The translations under genes were made by a program, and so were the position numbers. The notes under the pieces were generated by a model that saw nothing but the letters and a program-made list of their open reading frames with translations, did no database searches and was not told the origin of the DNA. Positions 23,871-36,165 of a stretch of DNA of 64,000 nucleotides are shown here, one piece after another (the stretch's first letter is position 1; each line of letters opens with the position of its first letter). Origin of the DNA: Wurfbainia villosa (Eukaryota; Streptophyta; Magnoliopsida; Zingiberales; Zingiberaceae); contig CM045992.1 of assembly GCA_025175895.1 (NCBI GenBank), positions 118,012,377-118,076,376 of the forward strand. The letters are read 5' to 3'.

Positions 23871-26800
23871 TGTCACGCCCCGAGAGTATGCCGTGCCGAA
23901 AAGCAAACGGACGGCATCTCCCCTGTACGTGACAACATATCGGGTTAATACAAGGCCCGTAGGCCCACAACAATAATATATATATGGACAATACCAAACA
24001 ATATATCCACAACAACACAAAAGGTGCGCACCGGTGCGACTCTAACATACTACACAAAAACAACATACAAACCAACAGCCAAATACAACACTGATTATAC
24101 ATGGCCATAATACAAAACAACAACGGAAGCAAATACGTGGAAAACCCCAATTGTTCGGTGTGAGATGGGATCAGCTGGCGGAGCTCCAAACGCCCAAGGA
24201 ATCTTCTACCTGTAATCATGACAAAACCCAGGGTCCAGGGGTGGTGAGTATAAACTCAGGGGTAATATATAGAAAGTGCATGAACATATATGGTAAAGAA
24301 ATCTACAAGTATACATGTGAAAATCTACAGGTATACAACATGAGTCCAATAGACATACAGTCCTATCCAAATCTAATAACAAGTAACCACAGTATAGTCA
24401 TACTCAATGTATATATACTAAACTGATCAACTGAACATGAAGTAATGTACTAACGTACCTAACGGTTCAGAATACGGATGCTAGATCATCTGAGCAGATT
24501 TACAATAACATAACTCATATAACGTACGTCAAGTCAATCATACCGACCAATACTCCAACATATACGAATGAAGATATGATCACCTGTAATAACAACTCGG
24601 TCCGTACCACACAATGACATGATGCTAATCAAATGCATATAACAGTCTGAATCAACGCATGTATCATGCTCAACACATAGCAGTATATAAAATGCAAATG
24701 ACATGTATCATGATGTACAAACATGTGCAACAATCATAGCTCAATCAAATGCAGCATCTCACAGGCATATGTAAAACATATATCAAATACATGCATACAT
24801 ATATATCAGCAATGCATATGCATGGTCATGCATGCACACCCAACTCACTACCACGACCCCAATGTGGCCTAGGTGACACGACATGACAACTATCCCGACT
24901 CCAGCCGCCACCACTCTCGAGTGACCGAGTTGGGTAGTATGAAACAGTAGCTAGCCGCCATAGAGTTATATGCTACTCACACGGGGGTCCCTGTTGCTAG
25001 CCGCTCCGTCCCTACCCATGAGTAGACGAGCACTGTACCCAGGAGAACTGCACATCACACGACCACTGTCTATAGTGGGTGAGTGCGCTAACTACCACTC
25101 CGCACAGTGGCCAAGTGCGCATCTCCAGCTACCACCATCCATAGTGGCCGAGAACGGCACGCACAACAATGCTCTGCCCTCAACCCTGCAACCACTACCC
25201 TGAGTGGCCGAAGAGGCAGGATGACTGATGACTCGTCTCAACCACAAGGCAGACCCAATCGTCAGCATGCATGAAATGTAATGATGCATAACTCACACAC
25301 AAATCCTCGCAACACTCCCTAACTCACGGGGAGACCTAGTCAACCAAAAGTCAATCATGCAAGGACGACTAATCCGTAATCACAACCTATTTACCTATGT
25401 ACAGATAAATAGATCCGTCAAAATAACACACTGATATGTATATGATACAACGACCGACCTCATAATTTGGACTCATCACCTAACCTAGTGATGCAACCCA
25501 GTAACCCAATCTGAGGTCATAAAAATAACCCTAACCACATGTACTTACTAAACATCTATCAGCTAACACATAATAGGGTTTTATAGTTCCTATCCGTGCT
25601 AGATAATCAATGAATTAACAGAGTATATATCTCAAAGGTCAAAGGCAGTACAAGCATACGATTAAATAAGAGTGGATTTAAGGTAAACAGGTATAAACAT
25701 AAATCCAAGATCATGCACTGGAATTGATCAAACTACCGGACCAGGTAGATATTACCCACCTGATACGAAGCTCGAACTATCCTCACGACCGTGGACGCGC
25801 TTCGTATCTCAAACCTGCACATAATAACAAATAATGATTAAGTACAAGTATCCAACAAACGTAGGAACTAAACACTACATCGTTCCTATACTCGCATCCT
25901 TTCCTCGTCTACGAGTTAGATACTCGACTATCCCAATCTGATACACCTTAACCCAACTCACAACTGTGCCCAATACACATCACAACTTCCTCAATAGCCA
26001 GGAATAAATCATCGCCATCCTTAAGATCCATTAACAAAAACAACACCCAAAGAGTTATCTGACCAACTAAGCCAAATGTCAATACAAACACCATAAACCC
26101 ACCTACATCCTACTCAGACCAACAACTCCACAAATAAAAACAGAACAAAGCTTACCCTCACGCTCAAAGACCACACAACATCCATAAACAGGAATACTCA
26201 GATTCCCCCTTTAGCTCAAGCACAAACCACTGCTATATACAAATGAAATCGATCCACCGAAATACCGTAGACAGCAAAAGAAACCAATCGAAACCTACCC
26301 CACAATCGATTACAGCTCCACCCCAGACTGTGCAGAACAACCTCCCTCTACACCACTCTTGATTGATTGCTCAACATCACAGATTCAACTGCTTATCTAT
26401 TGCTACGTGAAGGTGAACGCAGCACCCATCAGCTCGATCTCAATAATCGACTGTAACCACAATAACTAGGAGGAACAGACTCTAAATCATGCTAGCAATT
26501 GATCAACAATCCATCGAATCACAACAACACCCGAATCAAATGAATACCACTCAAATCATAGATTTATTTCCATATCACAACTGCGATTCCTAAACATCCA
26601 CCCACACAAATTGAATCCCCGATTCATGGCATCAATCAACCAATTCACACGGCACCGGGAAAGAACAAAGAATTGAGACTTACCAACCTCAGATCTTCTC
26701 CGGCAGCCTACTCCCGCTCACCTTCTTCTCACCAAAGGAACTCTAAATCAACACATCGACAAACATTCGCAATAACAGGATACCAACCACACCCATTTAT

Positions 26801-27612
26801 CTAACAATTACCGTAATCACCACCAAACAAATTTAAATTCCAAATCACAGCTTCAATTTCTAAAAATCCAATACAACCGATGACAATAATAGGATTGATC
26901 CATCTTACCGGCCCTAACCTTCACCGGCGGCGAACCTCTCCCGATCCCAGCTATTCGTCACGCACAGTTTAGCCCCCCAACGAGATCTGAGCTCCGATCA
27001 TTGCCCAAACACTGAGCTGGACTAAAATCGAAAGTCGTAGCTAGCAGCAAACCTTAACTTGACAGGAAAAACAACAATCGATACCTACCTTCAATGGCAG
27101 CTCGCTGCCGCGACCACGACGCCGCCTGTCCGCCGGAAGTGTCGTCGCGGTTTTGTTTCCAGACGAAAACCCTTTGACCCCTGGCCGGAGATCAGCCCAG
27201 TGGTGGCGCCGTCGAGCTACTCGCACCAGACGCCGACGAGTGGAGGTCGGTGATGGAAGCCGCGCGGAGCAGAGAAATGACGCGAAGAAGAAATGGGGAT
27301 CGCGAATGAAATGGGTTCGTTCGGCGGATTTTTAATGTCGTTCACGCGATTTGATTAGCTCAGCTCAATCCAAATCCAAGTCTAATCCAATCTGATTTGG
27401 CCTAATCCGGTTCAAGCCCAAGCCCAATTCCAATTTAAGCCCAAGCCCAATTCCAGCCCATAGATTCTAGCCCAATCCGAAACTAGCCCAATGGACTCAA
27501 TCCAACTAGCTAACCCACCTCATTAGCCCACTAATTAAGCCCAATTAATTCACTAATTAAACCCAATTAATTAAAAGGTTTAATCCATATAATTTTTTTT
27601 TCGTATTTTACA
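23871..27612 (-). mobile_element. E2: recombinant reverse-oriented gypsy-type LTR
   Basis: It starts TGTCACGCCCCGAGAG at 23871, the reverse complement of the Gypsy-A LTR end (16 of the first 17 bases match), and ends CGTATTTTACA at 27612, resembling the reverse complement of the LTR start TGTTAAATACG. No internal gypsy sequence is present, so it is LTR only. The left part (to about 25185) follows E3 variants and the right part (from about 25205) follows E1 variants. Its left flank is gag (TACAT) and its right flank is the Copia-B LTR (AGTTT). Confidence 0.85.
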
Positions 27613-28899
27613 AGTTTGTACAAGCGATCGCTCAAGTCGTTAGCACGACGACAAATTGGTTGTGCTTAGGAAACTCATCCCATCCGGATTAGTTTTTCAT
27701 TAGTGAAAATTTTAATCCGGGGACATGGGAGCAAATGAGCCTCCAAGCATGCCATCAAATTGGTATCAGAGCCACGGTTTCCGGTTTTGTATGTTTTGGA
27801 TTCGGTTACTTTCACGCACTTATCATATATTGTGTATGCCGGATGATAGTAGGATGTGCGTAGGATAACTTTTTGGTTGCAGGCATAAGATCCAACTATT
27901 ATGGCTATATATGTGTGTATGTGATTGTATATTATTTGAATCCTCGGGGTTGACGAGGCTAAATTAGTATTTAATTTTTGTAATTAAATACGACATTGTT
28001 TAGCCACTCATTTTAGTTTACTTTCGATCTAGATTATTTGTACACTCCTTCATAGAGTATAGGATCGATGGATGTAAATTAAAATAGTTTATCTTGGCTC
28101 GGATCTCTTTGGTGACTTGCGCACGGGAAAAGGTGGAGCGGACGAGGTGGCGACACGACGAGATGCATATTGGAGAACAATGCCATAATAGTTGGCAAAA
28201 TTCTAATTTTTTCCATATTTATTGCTGATTTATTTTATATGCATGTTGTGTGTTCTTGAAAATTCTCACCACAATTTACTAAGGCTGAGAGGGATATTTT
28301 AATTAATTTCGCGCCCCATTATAATTGATGTGTGATGCAACAAACTCAAGGTGGTCGACTCGAGTGCCTTCCTCCCCAACGGATGGGTTTGTTTCATGAT
28401 CACTAGGTCAAATAATGGTTATAGGAAATTATGTAGGAGCGCAGTGTACTTCCTCATCGCAAGGCACATAATCCAAATAATTCCCTTAAGACGTGTGTAA
28501 TGGTGCACACTTAGATGCAAATTAAAAGTATCCTCCCCATCGGAGTCACTGCTTTCATTTGTAGGGCCAAAGAGGAACCAACTATTAATTTTATTTGTCA
28601 AAAAGTAAGGTTGACAAGATAATAAAATTAATGGGTAAAACCTCCTCTTACAAATGTAGAATTCGTATACGTCCACACTATCGTGGCATGCGATATTCTC
28701 GATGTTGGTTGATTTCGGAATTTTATTATTTTGAGGAATCAATAATATTTGAAATCTAATACTTTGATCATTGTGATTCTTAGGATTTTCAAATGGCTTT
28801 CAACCCACTTACTGTGATGCTAAAGGAAACAAACTTACTGTCCCCAAACAATATTGATTGGAAAAGAAACCCGATAGTCTTCTCTGCTAAGGAGTACAT
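27613..28899 (+). pseudogene. Copia-B LTR tail, primer site, leader and gag start (copy X2)
   Basis: A near-copy of 22555-23870. The LTR tail is 27613-27757, the primer site TGGTATCAGAGCCAC is at 27761, and the gag start is at 28793. The frame is again cut at TACAT by an E copy. Differences from X1 include several small indels near 28265-28500. X1 and X2 are products of one duplication. Confidence 0.88.
28895..28899 (+). repeat. Target-site duplication of the gag-located E insertion (left)
   Basis: TACAT at 28895-28899 recurs at 40398-40402 after the E3 terminus ...ATATTCTACA. The same TACAT precedes E2 at 23866-23870. Confidence 0.85.
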
Positions 28900-31800
28900 T
28901 GTCACGCCCCGAGAGTATGCCGTGCCGAAAAGCAAACGGACGGCATCTCCCCTGTACGTGGCAACATATCGGGTTAATACAAGGCCCGTAGGCCCACAAC
29001 AATAATATATATATGGACAATACCAAACAATATATCCACAACAACACAAAAGGTGCGCACCGGTGCGACTCTAACATACTACACAAAAACAATATACAAA
29101 CCAACAGCCAAATACAACACTGATTATACATGGTCATAATACAAAACAACAACGAAAGCAAATACGTGGAAAACCCCAATTGTTCGGTGTGAGATGGGAT
29201 CAGCTGGCGGAGCTCCAAACGTCCAAGGAATCTTCTACCTGTAATCTGGGCGACAGGAAACCCAGGGTCCAGGGGTGGTGAGTATAAACTTAGGGGTAAT
29301 ATATAGAAAGTGCATGGACATATATGGTAAAGAAATCTACAAGTATACATGTGAAAATCTACAGGTATACAACATGAGTCCAATAGACATACAGTCCTAT
29401 CCAAATCTAATAACAAGTAACCACAGTATAGTCATACTCAATGTATATATACTAAACTGATCAACTGAACATGAAGTAATGTACTAACGTACCTGACGGT
29501 CTGTAACACCAGATGCTAGATCATCCTGAACAGATTTATAATAACATAACTCATATAACGTACCAAGTCAATCTCATACCTGACCAATACTCCAACATAT
29601 GAACAGTATATGATCACCTGTAATAACAACTCGGTCCGTACCACACAATGACATGATGCTAATCAAATGCATATAACAGTCTGAATCAACGCATGTATCA
29701 TGCTCAACACATAGCAGTATATAAAATGCAAATGGCATGTATCATGATGTACAAACATGTGCAACAATCATAGCTCAATCAAATGCAGCATCTCACAGGC
29801 ATATGTAAAACATATATCAAATACATGCATACATATATATCAGCAATGCATATGCATGGTCATGCATGCACACCCAACTCACTACCACGACCCCAATGTG
29901 GCCTAGGTGACACGACATGACAACTATCCCGACTCCAGCCGCCACCACTCTCGAGTGACCGAGTTGGGTAGTATGAAACAGTAGCTAGCCGCCATAGAGT
30001 TATATGCTACTCACACGGGGGTCCCTGCTGCTAGCCGCTCCGTCCCTACCCATGAGTAGATGAGCACTGCACCCAGGACAACTGCACATCACACGACCAC
30101 CATCTATAGTGGGTGAGTGCGCTAACTACCACTCCGCACAGTGGCCAAGTGCGCATCTCCAGCTACCACCATCCTTAGTGGCCGAGAATGGCACGCACAA
30201 CAATGCTCTGCCCTCAACCCTGCAATCACTATCCCGAGTGGTCGGGGAGGCAGGATGACTGACGACTCATCTCAACCACAAGGCAGACCCAGTCGTCAGC
30301 ATGCATGAAATGTAATGATGCATAGCTCACACACAAATCCTCGCAACACTCCCTAACTCACGGGGAGACCTAGTCAACCAAAAGTCAACCATGCAAGGAC
30401 GACAAATCCGTAATCACAACCTATTTACCTATGTACAGATAAATAGATCCGTCAAACTAACACACTGATATGTATACGATACAACGATTGACCTCATAAT
30501 TTGGACTCATCACCTAACCTAGTGATGCAATCCAGTAACCCAATATGAGGTCATAAAAATAACCCTAACCACATGTACTTACTAAACATCTATCAGCTAA
30601 CACATAATAGAGTTTTATAGTTCCTATCCGTGCTAGATAATCAATAAAGTAACAGAGTATATATCTCAAAGGTCAAAGGCAGTACAAGCATACGATTAAA
30701 TAAGAGTGGATTTAAGGTAAACATGTATAAACATATATACAATGTCATGCACTGGAATTGATCAAACTATCAGACCAGGTAGATATTACCCACCTGATAC
30801 GAAGCTCGAATAATCGTCACTGCTGCAGATCTGCTTCGTATCCCAAACCTGCACAATAATAACAAATTACGGTTAAGTACAAGTCTCTAATAATCATACG
30901 AACAAAATACCAATTCGTTCTATAATTCGCATTCTTTCCCGAATACGTGTTAAAACTCCGATTATCCCTAGATCAATTAAGATAAATAGATCCCAACAAT
31001 ACTCCCAACAAATCCAAGCTAACCTCAATCTCCAAATCACCGCATCATAATTGAAAGTCTAAACAACATCTAAATCAACCTGCATATTCACAGATCTAAC
31101 CTTACCATCCAAATCACTACAACCAAACAACCCAGTTGCCCCAGGAACAATCAGAACACAATTACCACAACTTAGATAGGTAAACCATAAGCAATTCCTC
31201 TATTGATCACCGATCTTCGCTAATCATCTAAGCTGCAACTTGTCCTTCCACCCACAGCCGGCACAACCACACTTAAAACTAATCCATCCTTACCTCAAGC
31301 ACGATCCACATCTCCACAGATCATTGAATCAATCACAGCCGACCAACAATGCCCAAACCATAGTCATATCATTCCAACCGTAGCTTCTTCTTCCACTCAC
31401 AGCCGGCACAACAACCACTCAACAACCAGATCGATCAACAATCCAAACACCATCGTTCACAGCTCTTCACAACTGAAATCACTCAAAGAAACACTACACA
31501 ACACCTAATCTATAGGATTTTACTCCAAACAGCCACCACATGATGATCCTTGGACAGAACCCATTGGAATCTCAATAACATTGACACACCACAAAATTCA
31601 CAGTAATTACAGACAACACAGTAAAAGGGAAATCAACTTACCGACCCAAATCTGCACCGACAGCTACCCCCTGTTCACCGGCGACCCTCAAGCTCCACAA
31701 ACCAGCTCTGACGACGATCGGCGGTAGCAGAAGCAATGGGACAGAGTGCGAGCTCGCTGTGATCGAGCTCACTGTGAGGAAATGAAGAGGACGACGACGG

Positions 31801-32404
31801 CGGTAGCAGCTCCATCTCACGGTGAAACGGACAATGCGAGGAATCCACGGCGGCGATGAGGAGCAGATCAGAAGCAGAGAGCATGGCGTCTCTCCCACCG
31901 GCAACCAACCTTCTCCGATCTCAGCTGCTCTCCACGCACAGCTTAGCCCCCAACGAGATCCGAGCTCCGATCACTTCGATGGCAGCTCACCGCCGCGGCG
32001 ACAGCACCGCCCATCTGCCACAAATACTGTCGAGATCCCCCCAGGCGAGACCTAAAATCCTCCGCCGGAGATCGACCAAGGGAGCGGCGCCGTCAACTGC
32101 TCTCACCGGACGCCGACGATCTGGAACCCGGCGGTGCGATCGCTCAGAACGAAGAAACGAGGCAGAGAAGAAATGGAAGCGGAGATCGCGATGTGAATGT
32201 CACGATCGTTTGTGGCTTTTAAACGTTGTTCGTCTAATCCGGTTAACCCAACCCAATCCAAACCCAATCTAATTGGGTTTGGCCCGCCGGTTCAAGCCAA
32301 TTAGCTCAAGCCCAATTTCATTCCAAGCCCCAAATCCAGCCCAAGCCCAATACAGCCAAGCCCAATGGATTTAACCCAACTAGATAACTAACCCATTAGC
32401 CCAC

Positions 32405-32409
32405 TAATT
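32405..32409 (+). repeat. Target-site duplication of Copia-A (left)
   Basis: TAATT at 32405-32409 is repeated at 40327-40331. The flanking E sequence CCCACTAATTAAGCCCAATTAAT is continuous in E1 and E2. Confidence 0.93.
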
Positions 32410-33688
32410 TGTTGGTGCAGTGGGCACCAAAGTCGAACCGGTATTTTGATTATGGCAAAAGGCTCAATAGTTAAGGGTATATTTGTTATCTTACGAGCTC
32501 AATTAAGTGTGCAGAAATGCTAAAGTTGAGTGGAAGGTCTGCGACACCCGGTGGGAACCGAGGTGGTCGGGCAGCGCCAGAGGGACTTCGGAGGAAGCCG
32601 AGGTACTCGGGTGAAGACCGGAAGCGAGGCTACAAGGTAAGCTCGTGTGAAAGCGAAGCAAGGTCGTTAAGCGTAGATCCGACCCAATACCTCCAATGGA
32701 AGGTCTAGGTCGAGATCAGATGGTTAGAACCATCGTACTTTATATTTTAAGCTAACTTGTACTGCAGTCCAAAACTCTTTGACTACAGTCAACTGCTAGT
32801 CAAGTTCCAGCCTCGAGAAGAGCTCGAATTTCAAGGGGGTGAATTTGGACTTGACTCGTGTTTTGGTACAAAGGGTGATGTGGCATCAAGGTGGACATCC
32901 AAACCATCACCAAGCTTCCTTGTGGTGGACGCCCAAGATAAGGTGAGTTGGCACAAGATGGTTGGCTCCCATGATGTGGCACAAGTTGAATGGCTCCAAC
33001 AAGTTGGCGCCCAAGGAGGTTGGAGGTGGCACAAGGTGGTTGGATGAAACACCTCATCCTTGAGTTGGCGCACAAGGAGGTTGGAGGTGGCACAAGGTGG
33101 TTGGATGAAACACCTCATCCTTGAGTTGGCGCAAAGGATGTGGATGAACAAGTCTTGGGGGATAAGAACCTCACCTTGGACACTACCTATGTCTAAATTC
33201 ATAGATCAATATCCATAAATAGACATGTTCAAGCCAAGCAAATAACAAGAATTCAAGAGCTCTCAACTCGCCGTAGTAACGCCGCTACTACTACTCAAAT
33301 TTTCTACGAAGAAGTGCCTACGACAACGACAGCTACATATTCTACTTATAAGAGTTGTCTGTATATTTATTTAAGTTCTACTTCTTTAAATTGTCTTTGT
33401 GCTTTAATCGTAACAAGGAAAGGGAGTGTCCTTTGCCTTGATTTCTTTTGTAATCGCGTTGCTCCTACTTCCAACGAAGAGGAGTGGTTTTAGTGAATTG
33501 CCCTCCGTCGTGATCAAGGATCACTAGGGCCGTGGATTAGCAATCGAAAGATTGTGAACCACGTAAAATATCTTGTCTACTTTATATTTCCGTGTGCATT
33601 CTCTACTTGCTTTTTACTTATTGCAAAAGTTTTTAACGACACCGTATCGCTATTCACCCCCCCCTCTAGCGACACTTTCGATCCAACA
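32410..33688 (+). repeat. Copia-A 5' LTR
   Basis: 1279 bp. It contains a roughly 60-bp tandem duplication at about 33002-33127 (AAGGAGGTTGGAGGTGGCAC...CCTTGAGTTGGCG) that is also present in the 3' LTR, so it predates this insertion. The end is C-rich (CACCCCCCCCTCTAGCGAC). Confidence 0.95.
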
Positions 33689-33690
33689 AT

Positions 33691-33703
33691 TGGTATCAGA
33701 GCC
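33691..33703 (+). promoter_or_regulatory. Primer-binding site of Copia-A
   Basis: TGGTATCAGAGCC starts two bases after the 5' LTR and matches the initiator-Met tRNA primer site. Confidence 0.88.
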
Positions 33704-34059
33704 GGGGGCGCTAAGATTCGGTGAAACCACCAATCTAGCTTTGCTTTTCTTTTTACAGATTTTTATTTATTTATTTCTGTTTTCGTATAATTATTTCACT
33801 TGCTTATCTTCTCCTACATATAGAATTGCATTAGAGGCTTTAGGATCCGGATAAGGTTGTCCTTCGGGTTAGATCCCGAGTAAGGTTGTCCTCCGGAACT
33901 TCAACGACATTCGCATTTGATTGTTTATTTCTTTTTGTAAGTTACATTTTATATATCTTTTTTTACTTCCCGCACTACTAATCCAAGACGAAAGTCTTGG
34001 AATATTCTTTCCGTGTGGGTTTTGCAAGATTCTTTTAAATCGTTCTTCTTCTTGTTTTA

Positions 34060-35650
34060 AATGGCCCATCTCGAAGGGTTTAGCACGCTCCGACCCGTTT
34101 TACAGCGGTAATGACTTTCGTTATTGGAAGGGTCGGATGGAATGCTTTCTTAAAACCCAATCGAGATGTGGATCGTAATCAAACCGGTTTCACACTTCCT
34201 ATTAATGAAGATGGTGAATCTTTGGGTTACGATCAATGGTCAAATTCCATGAAAAACAAGTAGAAGCCGATGCCAAGGCAACTCAAATCTTGCAATGTGG
34301 GTTGTCAAGGAAGAGCTCAACCGTCGGCCCCTTCATTAGTGCAAAGGACTTATGGACCAAGCTAGTGGAACTACACGAAGGCACCGCGACACGAAGGTAT
34401 GTAAAAGAGATTTACTTGTATAACTTGAAAATGCAGGAAAACGAGACCGCAACTCAACTACATGCTCAGATTCAAGACATCGCCAACCAACTCCATGCCA
34501 TCGGACAAAAGGTCGAGAATCGCGACCTTATCAGGTATTCTCTTAACTCGTTTCCTAGGACCACCTTGTGGGCATCCATGGTCGTTGCCTACAAGGTCTC
34601 CAAGGACCTTTCTAAAATTAGGTTAGGCGAATTGTTTTGAACTTGAATTACATGAGCAAACTAACGTGGTCCGAGAAGAGTATTGCGTTAGTTGCAGTTC
34701 CAAGAAGAAGAAGCCCGCAAGCAAGCCACCCCGAAGGAAGAAGACGAGTCCGAATCGTAGTAGACTCGAATAGAATCCGAACTAGTCAATCTAGTTCTAA
34801 GATGATCAAGAGGCGAAACGACCAACAACTCAAGGTAAGCCTAAACCTAATTCAAATACTTCTAATTTTAGATGCTATGAGTGCAGCGAGTTCGGCCACA
34901 TCAAGTCCGAGTGCCCAAAGCTAAAGAATAACGATCAAAGACCAAGAAAGTGCTAAACGCTACTTGGGAGGAGTTGTCGGAGGAAGAAGGCGATATCCAA
35001 GCTCTAATGGCCAAGCCGACGAGCACGACTCCAAATCAAGAAGAGTCCGAGTCGAATCCGATGATGAGCTTCCATTCAAGACAAGCCACGGATCCGTATC
35101 CGGTTCAAAAGAATCATTAAGGGTAAGTCGGTCGTTACTTAATACTTTGTATGGTGCAATTAAATTTTTAAATAAGAAACTAGCTAAGTCCGAGTCCAAG
35201 GTCGAGACCCTAATTGAGGAGGTTAACCTTCTCAAACATGAGGTCTCCCTAACCTCTTCGACTACTCGTATTCAAGAGGAGGACTCAACTCAAGTTGAAA
35301 AGCTTGAAGTTGAGAACTCTCTTTTGAAAACACAAGTCGAAGACCTTAGGAACACGTTGGAAAGGTTCACTTTGGGATCCAAGGGACTTGACCTCTTACT
35401 TGGATCACAAAGGGCCGTGTACAACAAGGCCGGACTCGGGTTTAACTCAAATACACCCAATAAGTCATATATGTCTATAGTAAACCAACATAAGAAAAAT
35501 GTCCAAGCATGGGTCCCTAAGACCACTTTGATTTCAACTTTAGGATCTAACATGTATTGGGTTCCCAAGGACCAAATTCACTATGTGAATAGACCCACTC
35601 GATTCAATGGTCCAGGAGCCAATACAAAATGTATTTTTGTTAAGTCTTAG
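34060..35650 (+). pseudogene. Copia-A gag remnant
   Basis: Gag pieces lie in different frames. An N-terminal piece near 34080-34165 carries NDFRYWKGRMECFL. 34236-34640 carries the UBN2-type gag core (KDLWTKLVELHEG, NRDLIRYSLNSFPRTTLWAS). A CCHC knuckle near 34871-34915 reads CYECSEFGHIKSEC in a frame shifted from the long one. 34964-35650 carries a leucine-rich, heptad-like stretch around residues 60-130 (likely coiled coil) and a C-terminal segment with AWVPKTTL and YWVPKDQ. Frameshifts separate the parts. Gag of this size with a coiled coil fits SIRE-like copia. Confidence 0.82.
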
Positions 35651-35705
35651 AAATTGCATGCTTAGTTTTTCCTTTATTTTTAGAATGGTTAGATAGGACT
35701 CATAA

Positions 35706-35817
35706 CCAACTAAAATCTCATGAAAAGATTGAGCCTCGGGGAGCCTCTTTTCAAAAATAAACCAACTAAAATCCTACGAAAAGATTGAGCCTCGGGGAGC
35801 CTCTTTTCAAAAATAAC
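35706..35817 (+). repeat. 56-bp direct repeat, two copies
   Basis: ACCAACTAAAATC followed by GAAAAGATTGAGCCTCGGGG and AGCCTCTTTTCAAAAATAA occurs twice in tandem between gag and the pol remnant of Copia-A. It lies where protease and integrase would be expected. Confidence 0.85.
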
Positions 35818-36165
35818 TAGTTAGACCAAGACGTAGTCTCAAGTAAGTCGAGTTATCAATTTCTTGAAATTAGCTTTGTCTAAGGAAGTGGTCGTTGTTC
35901 CGATCAAAGAAGGCCTCTGTGCCTCGCCACGACCTGGAAGCTAATCTCTTGAAAAGATTACTTGATGAGCTTAGACTAAATCCGAATCTAACCTAATGTT
36001 GGTTAATTTAAATTCATTAAAATTAATCAAGTAAAATTGAAAGTCATCTCACAATAACACATAGGAATAACATGTTTTGATCATGTAGATATTGGTGAGA
36101 TGATTTAGGTTTAAAAAACTTACAAACAACCCTTTAGTAATTCCAATATCCGATCCAACTACCTT

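Noticed and set aside
28835..29416. 193-codon minus-strand frame as a membrane protein
   Set aside because: Occurs inside the E3 LTR and, in broken form, at the same place in E2; Cys/Leu bias comes from the LTR sequence.
19371..32409. Simple tandem duplication of a 5-kb unit
   Set aside because: The right half of the third copy diverges strongly while its left half does not, and flanks differ; unequal crossover between two insertions explains this better.
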